Of a stretch of DNA of 47,262 bases, positions 41,228 through 47,262 are shown piece by piece. Numbering within the stretch: position 1 is the first letter of the stretch; each line of letters starts with the position of its first letter. A model generated the notes under the pieces. It saw nothing but the letters and a program-made list of their open reading frames with translations, was not told where the DNA came from and searched no databases. This DNA comes from Comamonadaceae bacterium (lineage in GTDB: Bacteria; Pseudomonadota; Gammaproteobacteria; Burkholderiales; Burkholderiaceae_C), in assembly GCA_947476285.1 (NCBI GenBank), contig CANJPU010000042.1, positions 1-47,262 of the forward strand, written 5' to 3'. Both the position numbers and the translations under genes were made by a program.

Positions 41228-41871
41228 TGACTTCTTCAGCCAAGGCTTCCGCGACGCATGCCGCGCCTCGCCGGCGCCACCCGCGCAGCATCGCCACGGT
41301 GCAGGCGCTCAATGCCGCTGCGCGCGAACTGCTCAAAGAGAAATCCGTGCAAGAGCTCTCCATCGTCGATCTGTGCTCACGCATCGGCATGAGCACGGGT
41401 GCGTTCTACAGCTCGTTTGAAAGCAAAGAGGCGTTCTTCGAAGCCCTGCAGTGCAGCGCATGTGAAGCGCGCGTACCCGAATTCGACGAGCTTCGCAAAG
41501 AGCTGGACAACGCCAGCCTGTCGCTGGACGATATCTGCGAACGCTTCGTGCGCTATGTGGTCAATCACGCCCGCCGCGATCATGGGCTGCTGCGCGCCTC
41601 GTTGCTGCACAAGCCCGCCAACCGCGAAGACCACTGGCAGCCCTTTCGTGAGCTAGGCACCCGCTACAAGGAAACCTTGGTGCGCAAGCTGGCGCCGCAC
41701 CTCCAGCACCTGCCCGCCCGCGCGCGAAACCTGCGCATCCGCTTTGCCAACCAGGTCATCTTCTCGCTCATCATCCATGCTGTCCTTAACCGCCCGGGCC
41801 CGCTCGCGCTGGAGGACGAAGCATTCATTGTGCAAACCAGCCTCATGGTCATCGCCTACCTGCAGGCCTGA
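41212..41871 (+). CDS. TetR-family regulator
   Basis: A repressor-type protein of about 214-219 residues. The HTH ('LLKEKSVQELSIVDLCSRIG', 'MSTGAFYSSFESKEAFFEAL') lies near residues 35-80, followed by a helical ligand domain. GGGAAG five bases upstream supports the ATG at 41212. If instead transcription starts from the -10 box in the palindrome, translation would be leaderless from the ATG at 41227 (MTSSAKAS). Bug receptor and sulfatase genes follow in the same direction (56-base and 6-base gaps). Confidence 0.88.
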   Translation: MIIIIMTSSAKASATHAAPRRRHPRSIATVQALNAAARELLKEKSVQELSIVDLCSRIGMSTGAFYSSFESKEAFFEALQCSACEARVPEFDELRKELDNASLSLDDICERFVRYVVNHARRDHGLLRASLLHKPANREDHWQPFRELGTRYKETLVRKLAPHLQHLPARARNLRIRFANQVIFSLIIHAVLNRPGPLALEDEAFIVQTSLMVIAYLQA

Positions 41872-41927
41872 TCCAGTTTTAACTTCGCCTCACACGCTCT
41901 TGCGCTCTTGCGCCCAAAGGACACCCC

Positions 41928-42914
41928 ATGATTTCACGTCGCACCCTGATCAAGACCACCCTGGCTGGCGGCGCATCGCTGGCACTGCCTGCGGCGCATG
42001 CGCAGCAGGCCACCGCCTGGCCCGAGCGGCAAGTGCGCATCGTGCTGCCCTTTGGCGTGGGCGGTGCCGCCGACGTGCTGGTGCGCGTGCTGGCCGAGCG
42101 TCTGCAAAGCCGTCTGGGGCAGACCTTCATTGTTGACAACATCACCGGCGCCGGCGGCAACTTGGGCATGCAGGCGGTGCAAAAGGCCGCGCCCGACGGC
42201 TACACCATGGGCTGCGCCACCGTGGGCACCTTGTCGATCAACCAGTATCTCTTTGCCAAACTGCCCTACGACCCGGTGCGTGATTTCACCTACGTCTCCA
42301 CCTTCTTTGAAAACTGCAACATGCTGATCGTGCGGGCCGAGCATCCGGCCAAGACCGCACGGGAATTCATCGCATGGGCGCGCCAGCAGCCACAGGGTGT
42401 GAAATACGGCTCGCCGGGTGTGGGCACCACACCCCACCTTTCGGCTGAGCTGTTTCGTGTGCGGGCGGGCATCCAGACGCTGCATGTGCCGTTTCGCGGC
42501 GTTGCGCAGTCGGTGCCGGCGCTGCTCTCGGGCGACACTGATTTCGCGGTGGAAAACGTTGCCAGCTATATGTCGCTCATCAAAGCCGGCAAGGTCAGGG
42601 CACTGGGCGTCACATCCAATGACCGATGGCCCACATTGCCCGATGTGCCCACCATGGCTGAGGCTGGCGTTCCCAACTTCGTCATCACATCCTGGGGTGC
42701 TTTCGTCATGCCGCGCGGCACGCCAGTGGCCATCGCCGAGAAAGCCGCCGCAGCCATCAAGGCCATCACCTCCGACCCCGCCGTGCAGCAGCGCTTTCTT
42801 GACATCGGCGCGCGGGCGATTTCCTCCTCGCCCGAGCAACTCGTGCAATTCGCCGAGAGCGAGCGCATCAAGTGGAAAGAGATGGTGACTCTATCTGGCG
42901 CGAAGATGGAGTGA
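41928..42914 (+). CDS. Bug/TctC-type periplasmic receptor
   Basis: A 328-residue exported receptor: MISRRTLIKTTLAGGASLAL with a twin-arginine-like start, cut near AHAQQA. Blocks: 'VRIVLPFGVGGAADVLVR', 'TFIVDNITGAGGNLGMQAVQ', 'LPYDPVRDFTYVSTFFENCN', 'VPFRGVAQSVPALLSGDTDF'. The sulfatase gene begins 6 bases after its stop, which suggests a sulfated organic ligand (inference). Confidence 0.9.
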   Translation: MISRRTLIKTTLAGGASLALPAAHAQQATAWPERQVRIVLPFGVGGAADVLVRVLAERLQSRLGQTFIVDNITGAGGNLGMQAVQKAAPDGYTMGCATVGTLSINQYLFAKLPYDPVRDFTYVSTFFENCNMLIVRAEHPAKTAREFIAWARQQPQGVKYGSPGVGTTPHLSAELFRVRAGIQTLHVPFRGVAQSVPALLSGDTDFAVENVASYMSLIKAGKVRALGVTSNDRWPTLPDVPTMAEAGVPNFVITSWGAFVMPRGTPVAIAEKAAAAIKAITSDPAVQQRFLDIGARAISSSPEQLVQFAESERIKWKEMVTLSGAKME

Positions 42915-42920
42915 TCGTTC

Positions 42921-45173
42921 ATGGCTGAGCATGACGCTTCGTTTCTGGGCAAGATCGGCTCCACCTGGCGGCAATCCACCCCCTGGTGGCCCGCGCCGGC
43001 CGCGGCCCCGCCCAACGCGCCCCACATTGTCTTCATCGTGCTCGATGACGTGGGCTTCTCCGACATCGGCTGCTACGGCTCTGAGATCGCCACGCCGCAC
43101 ATGGACGCCCTGGCCGCAGGCGGCCTGCGCTACACCAATTTTCATGTCACCGCCATGTGCTCCCCCACCCGCGCCTGCCTGCTCACCGGGCGCAACGCGC
43201 ACGCTGCGGGCATGGGCATCATCTCGGAGTGGGCGGGTGGCTACCCCGGCTATCGGGGCAAGCTCTCGCGCGCCGCGGCCACCATTCCAGAAGTGCTGGC
43301 AGCGCACACCTACGCCAGCTACGCGGTGGGCAAATGGCACTTGATGAACACCGACGAATACGGCGCTGCAGGCCCGCATGATGGCTGGCCACTGGGCCGC
43401 GGCTTTAGCAGGTGGTATGGCTTTCACGGCGCGCTGGCCGATCAGTGGAACCCGGAATTGTTCCAGGACAACCGTGCCATCGAGCATCACAAGACACACA
43501 ACTACCACCTCAGCACCGACCTGGTTGACCACGCCATTGGCGACATGCGAGACCACCTTACATCGGCCCCGCAGCGCCCCTTCTTTCAGTACCTGGCCTT
43601 TGGCGCCTGCCACTGGCCACACCATGTACCGCGCGAGTACATCGATCGCTATCGCGGCAAGTACAGCCAGGGCTGGGATGCCATTCGCGCACAGCGCTTT
43701 GTCAGGCAGCAGGCGCTGGGCATCGTGCCGCCCCGCACGCAACTGGCGCCGCGCAATCCCGGCGTGCTGGCCTGGGACCAACTCGACCCCGACGTGCGGC
43801 AAGTCAACGAACGATTGCAAGAGACCTACGCCGCCTTCATGGAACACACCGACGCGCAGATCGGTCGGCTGGTGGGTTTCTTGCGCGATGCAGGCCAGCT
43901 TGACAACACCCTGATCGTGCTCATCTCAGACAACGGCGCCAGCCCCGAGGGTGGCGCCACCGGCGCAATCAATGCACGCCGAAACCTGGTGTACGAAAAA
44001 GAAACCACCGCCCAAGCCCTGGCCCGCGTCGAAAAAATCGGTGGCGACAAAGCCTTCAATCACTATGCCACCGGCTGGGCGCAGGTGTCCAACACACCTC
44101 TCAAATGGTACAAGCGCGGCAACCACGGCGGCGGCATTCGCGCCCCGCTGATCATGCACTGGCCACGCGGCATCCCCACTGGCGGGCAGATTCGATCGCA
44201 GTTTCACCACGTCATCGACATCGCGCCCACGCTCTACCAACTGCTGGGGGTCACCGCACCCACGCAGCACCAGGGTGTGCAGCAGTTACCCATTCATGGT
44301 GTGAGCATGGCCTACACCTTCAAGCACGCCGATGCACCGACCAGCAAGAACACCCAGATCTTCGAAATGCTGGGCGACCGCGCCATCTGGCACGATGGCT
44401 GGAAAGCCGTGGTGCGCCACCCCAAAGGCCAGGATTTCGACAATGATCGCTGGGAGCTCTACCACCTGGCCGCCGACTTTTCAGAATGCAATGATCTGGC
44501 GGCGCAGCACCCCGACACCGTGGGTCGGCTCCAGCAGCTATGGACCAGCCAGGCGCAGCACCACCATGTGCTGCCGCTCGATGACAGAGAAACCGAACGC
44601 CTGGCCGACCGCCCAAAAGCCGCCGCACGCATGCGCTATGAGTTGTCACCCGGCATGAGCCGCATCGACCGCCACGCCAGCCCCGACATCACCGACTGCA
44701 GTTACCGCATTGATGCGCAGTTCACACAGGATGCTGCCGCCCCGGCACAGGGCGTGATCTTGTCCTATGGCTCCTGGTTCGGCGGGATTGTGCTGTACGT
44801 GAAGGACGGCAAACTCCACTTCGAGTACCTCTACTCGGATTGCCTGCGCCACACACTGAGCGCCGAGCTGCCATCAACCGCAGGCCTCGTGCAGGTTTCA
44901 TTGCAGTTTGAAAACACAGGCAAGCATCAAGGCGTGGCGCGGCTACTGCTTGGCAACAAGCTGCTTGCATCCGTCGATGTGCCGCGCACCTGGACAGTCA
45001 ATGTACTGACCTGCGGCATGCACTGCGGCCGCGAAGGGCCTGCGCCGGTGAGCGATTCGTACGAGGCGCCCTTTGCATTCACTGGCGGCGATTTGCGGGT
45101 GGTGTTTGAGCTATCGTCGCCAGATCAAGCCAGCGCGCAGCGGGCTTTCAAGGCGGCGTTAAAGGAGCAATAA
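42921..45173 (+). CDS. Type I arylsulfatase, cytoplasmic
   Basis: A 750-residue sulfatase. The formylglycine signature is CSPTR with Cys80 and Arg84; metal ligands are Asp42, Asp43, Asp337 and Asn338; Lys138 and His140 (GKWH) complete the site. It hydrolyses sulfate esters with Ca2+. No signal peptide is visible, so it should act in the cytoplasm on imported sulfate esters. Residues ~560-750 form an extra beta-rich C-terminal region, as in the long (~750-790 residue) arylsulfatase subgroup. The Cys-type site needs a formylglycine-generating enzyme, not seen in this window. Cotranscribed with a Bug receptor and a TetR regulator. Confidence 0.92.
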   Translation: MAEHDASFLGKIGSTWRQSTPWWPAPAAAPPNAPHIVFIVLDDVGFSDIGCYGSEIATPHMDALAAGGLRYTNFHVTAMCSPTRACLLTGRNAHAAGMGIISEWAGGYPGYRGKLSRAAATIPEVLAAHTYASYAVGKWHLMNTDEYGAAGPHDGWPLGRGFSRWYGFHGALADQWNPELFQDNRAIEHHKTHNYHLSTDLVDHAIGDMRDHLTSAPQRPFFQYLAFGACHWPHHVPREYIDRYRGKYSQGWDAIRAQRFVRQQALGIVPPRTQLAPRNPGVLAWDQLDPDVRQVNERLQETYAAFMEHTDAQIGRLVGFLRDAGQLDNTLIVLISDNGASPEGGATGAINARRNLVYEKETTAQALARVEKIGGDKAFNHYATGWAQVSNTPLKWYKRGNHGGGIRAPLIMHWPRGIPTGGQIRSQFHHVIDIAPTLYQLLGVTAPTQHQGVQQLPIHGVSMAYTFKHADAPTSKNTQIFEMLGDRAIWHDGWKAVVRHPKGQDFDNDRWELYHLAADFSECNDLAAQHPDTVGRLQQLWTSQAQHHHVLPLDDRETERLADRPKAAARMRYELSPGMSRIDRHASPDITDCSYRIDAQFTQDAAAPAQGVILSYGSWFGGIVLYVKDGKLHFEYLYSDCLRHTLSAELPSTAGLVQVSLQFENTGKHQGVARLLLGNKLLASVDVPRTWTVNVLTCGMHCGREGPAPVSDSYEAPFAFTGGDLRVVFELSSPDQASAQRAFKAALKEQ

Positions 45174-45199
45174 GGCTTGGGCGGCACGCAGCCGCCTTG
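45174..45199 (+). terminator. GC-rich hairpin after the sulfatase gene
   Basis: GGCGGC-acgca-GCCGCC (45180-45196) forms a 6-bp stem directly after the sulfatase stop, between convergent genes. The following bases are only moderately T-rich, so termination is plausible but not certain. Confidence 0.3.
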
Positions 45200-45250
45200 G
45201 CTTCTGAGCGGATTCTTTGGTACCGCCGATTCTGATCCTACTGGAGGTCA

Positions 45251-47062
45251 TTACCTCGCAAAGATCCGGCTCACCGCAGAGTTGGCGATGACCTGTGCAA
45301 TGAAGGTGTTGCCGCTGACCACCATGGAGCCGCCAGAGGCCGCGCCGCCGAACAGGCCTGCTGTGATGCTGCTCAGCGTCGCGCCAATATTGCCGGAGTT
45401 GAACTGGCCGTTGGTCACAGCCGCACTCGCCTGGTTCAGGCCGCCTGTCAATGCGCTCAGGCCGATGTTGTTGGTGCTTGAGTTGGCGAAGGCCGATGCG
45501 ACAAGCTGGTTGGCCAGCACCGATGAAGTCGTGTTGGTGAACGATGTCGCCGCGGTAGGCACGCCCAGGCCAATCGCAGTGACAACCGCATTGACGCTGG
45601 ACAAATTGCCCTGGTAGTTGAGCGCCTGGAAAGTCGGGCTGGTGGCCGATGCCGCAATGCTGGTGCCCGCTGTGGCATTGAGCGCGTTGGCCGAGGTGTT
45701 GCCGCCAGCCAGCGCGGTGAGGGTGTTGCCCTGCACGGTCAAGGTCGTGCCAGAAAACGTCACACCGCCGGCTGATCCCACAGTGGCTGTGGTCAAGGTA
45801 GCCAGCACCGCATTGAGCGCGGTGTTCTGCGCATTGGCGATGGCGCCTGTGGTCGCCATCACCCCGCCGGCTTCCAGATCGAGGCCGTTGGTGGCCTGAT
45901 TGACATTGGCTCTGACCAAAATGGTGTTGCTGTTCACAGACAAGCTGCCATCGGTGATGGTGCCGATGTTGGCACCCACCAAGCGGGGCGTTGCAGTGGC
46001 CGTGACATTGCCCGCGCCGTTTTGCACGTTGAGCACCGACTTGGCTGTGCCCACGGCTGCGGTGTTAAACCCAGGGTCGTAGCTTGTGACACCATCGCCC
46101 GCAGTGCCGCCACTCATGTTGGTGGCTTTTACGGTCAATTGATTGAAGGCCTGGTTCTGGCCGGCAGAGGTGGTGATGGCGTTGTTCGACACCGCGATGG
46201 GCGTGGCGCTGCTGGACAAAGCCAGCACACCAAACGAGGTGGCTGCTGCATTGACAGTCTGCGTTGCAGTCACCGCCGCGTCGGTGTTTTGGATCGAGAC
46301 AAGTGCCGCCGTCACATCGGTGATGTTGGAGATAGGCGCTTTGGTGCCAGTGAGGTTCAAAGTGTTGGTGGCCTCGGTCGCCTGCGCAACCGCCTTGAAC
46401 TCATTGCCCGTGACACTGGCGGTGCCTGTGGCAATGGTGGAGCCCCCGCCAGCACTTAAATCGATGCGAGCCGATGCGCTGGTGTCGGCCTTCACCGCGC
46501 CAGTTTGAGTTTGCACATTGAGCACGCCGTAGTCTGCGTTCGTGGTCGGCACGTTCGGCGGGCCCAGCGTGAAGGTGCTGCCGGCGGTGGGGGCCAGCAA
46601 GTTGGCGTTGTCAACGATGCGCAGGTCAACGCCGACGTTCATGGTGTAGGTGCGGCGCTTGACGCCCACGCCGTTGACCGAAAGCTCACCGCCGGCCGAC
46701 TGGATGTTGTAGTTGACCTCGGTGATGCCGCCCACGATGTAGTACTGCGAGCGAATGATGGAGCCGCCGAAGTATGGAATCCAGGGCACGGGCGGCTTGC
46801 CCGCCTCGACCGTGTAGTTGCGGCCGTCGCCCAACTGGCGCTTGTCGGTGTAGGCCAGCTCCAGCTCGGCGATGCGGGTGTCAAAGCGCTCATGCACCTG
46901 CAGCACATCGCCCAGCTTGCCCAGCGCCGAATAGACCATCAGAGTGCCACCCTGGGTGATGGTGCTGCCCTCGGTGGTGCTGTATTTGCCGGTGTAGTCC
47001 TTGATGTCGCCTACGCCGATGGAGACGGCGGGCTTGGCTTTCTTGCGAATGGTGTCGGCCAT
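45251..47062 (-). CDS. Truncated HfaB/CsgG-like domain fused to beta-strand repeats
   Basis: A 603-residue frame. Residues ~13-151 match holdfast-anchor protein HfaB, a CsgG homologue that forms an outer-membrane channel: 'IGVGDIKDYTGKYSTTEGS', 'TQGGTLMVYSALGKLGD', 'ERFDTRIAELELAYTDK', 'YYIVGGITEVNYNIQSAGG' and 'YTMNVGVDLRIVD'. The expected lipoprotein signal and first ~80-100 residues are absent, as is the end of the HfaB domain. From ~155 on, the protein is six copies of a ~65-90 residue Ala/Thr/Asn-rich unit, each with a 'LNVQ' strand and a 'VxGNxhxA...NxLxL' strand (VTGNEF 217, VSNNAI 291, VNSNTI 376, VQGNTL 443, VSGNTF 582). No ribosome binding site precedes the ATG, and the HfaB similarity continues upstream of it in frame (PAAFNSDRDIAPAFSC). 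This is either a real fusion or a deletion product. Confidence 0.75.
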   Translation of the reverse strand: MADTIRKKAKPAVSIGVGDIKDYTGKYSTTEGSTITQGGTLMVYSALGKLGDVLQVHERFDTRIAELELAYTDKRQLGDGRNYTVEAGKPPVPWIPYFGGSIIRSQYYIVGGITEVNYNIQSAGGELSVNGVGVKRRTYTMNVGVDLRIVDNANLLAPTAGSTFTLGPPNVPTTNADYGVLNVQTQTGAVKADTSASARIDLSAGGGSTIATGTASVTGNEFKAVAQATEATNTLNLTGTKAPISNITDVTAALVSIQNTDAAVTATQTVNAAATSFGVLALSSSATPIAVSNNAITTSAGQNQAFNQLTVKATNMSGGTAGDGVTSYDPGFNTAAVGTAKSVLNVQNGAGNVTATATPRLVGANIGTITDGSLSVNSNTILVRANVNQATNGLDLEAGGVMATTGAIANAQNTALNAVLATLTTATVGSAGGVTFSGTTLTVQGNTLTALAGGNTSANALNATAGTSIAASATSPTFQALNYQGNLSSVNAVVTAIGLGVPTAATSFTNTTSSVLANQLVASAFANSSTNNIGLSALTGGLNQASAAVTNGQFNSGNIGATLSSITAGLFGGAASGGSMVVSGNTFIAQVIANSAVSRIFAR

Positions 47063-47126
47063 GCAGGAGAAGGCGGGGGCAATGTCCCGATCACTGTTGA
47101 ACGCTGCCGGGTGACGGCTCCTTTCG

Positions 47127-47146
47127 CCCGCATGTGAACATGCGGG
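47127..47146. repeat. Perfect inverted repeat (hairpin) between divergent genes
   Basis: CCCGCATGT-GA-ACATGCGGG has 9-bp perfect arms and a 2-base centre. It sits 31 bases upstream of the ATG at 47178 and 64 bases upstream of the minus-strand HfaB-like frame. It may be an operator or mRNA hairpin. Confidence 0.6.
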
Positions 47147-47177
47147 TGCCTAGCAAGCAAAGAAAGGAACCACCGAA

Positions 47178-47262
47178 ATGAAGTCTCTCACAAAGTCCGC
47201 ACTGCGGGCGATCCCTGCTGCCCAGGTGCAGCTTTCGTTGAACGTACAAGGCGTGCTGCGCG
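47178..47262 (+). CDS. Start of an unidentified gene (partial)
   Basis: Twenty-eight codons are visible, beginning MKSLTKSALRAIPAAQVQLS and ending NVQGVLR at the window edge. AAAGGAACC eight to nine bases before the ATG is a good ribosome binding site, so the start is believable. There is no clear signal peptide in the visible part. It is too short to identify. It is divergent from the HfaB-like frame, with a perfect hairpin between them. Confidence 0.5.
   Translation, partial: MKSLTKSALRAIPAAQVQLSLNVQGVLR

Overview
The window looks like a chromosomal accessory region of a high-GC betaproteobacterium, most likely a Burkholderiales member of the Comamonadaceae or Alcaligenaceae type. The evidence is five complete orphan Bug/TctC-type periplasmic receptors plus a sixth truncated one, three class III (CaiB/BaiF) CoA-transferase genes, and a LitR-type MerR regulator beside a DUF1365/cyclopropane-synthase lipid operon. 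No rRNA, tRNA, CRISPR array or phage genes were seen.

Left edge (1-2830) is a debris zone. It holds the end of an IS3-like element with the start of its OrfA, a doubtful small ORF, the C-terminal third of a Bug receptor, an alpha/beta hydrolase whose first ~20 residues look like the start of a short-chain dehydrogenase, and an intact HicB antitoxin whose toxin partner survives only as a C-terminal stub. Next (2828-5965) is a hydroxy-acid module: an FMN-dependent alpha-hydroxy-acid oxidase diverging from a class II aldolase/adducin-type protein and a Bug receptor.

The centre (6143-29291) is the most interesting part. Two operons share one parts list. The minus-strand operon (13168 down to 6143) encodes a binding protein, an ABC ATPase, a fused double permease, a tandem CaiB CoA-transferase and a crotonase. 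The plus-strand operon (19639-29291) encodes a binding protein, ATPase, two separate permeases, crotonase, CaiB CoA-transferase, TetR regulator, acyl-CoA dehydrogenase and AMP-forming acyl-CoA ligase. Both crotonases lack both canonical enoyl-CoA hydratase glutamates and share a GPSGLKR motif. I infer two related, apparently undescribed systems that import a carboxylate by an iron/polyamine-type ABC transporter, load it onto CoA, and process it with a non-hydratase crotonase. Between them lie a nitronate monooxygenase, two Bug receptors, a CaiB CoA-transferase and an acetyl-CoA hydrolase/transferase-family protein with an altered active-site motif.

The right part (29356-41130) has a SOUL heme-binding protein, a B12-binding MerR regulator of the LitR/CarH light-sensor type, and a tightly overlapping eight-gene operon (FAD oxidoreductase, DUF1365, cyclopropane-fatty-acid-synthase-like methyltransferase, chalcone-isomerase-like protein, GPH-type transporter, DUF3833 lipoprotein, SDR, NTF2-like protein). 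A perfect 17-bp palindrome sits between regulator and operon. An alpha/beta-hydrolase-LuxR fusion with a Bug receptor and a small exported cupin follow.

The end (41188-47262) holds a TetR-Bug-arylsulfatase operon whose promoter/start region carries an 18-bp palindrome, and a minus-strand ORF that joins a truncated HfaB/CsgG-like domain to about six ~70-residue beta-strand repeats. A partial plus-strand gene runs off the right end.
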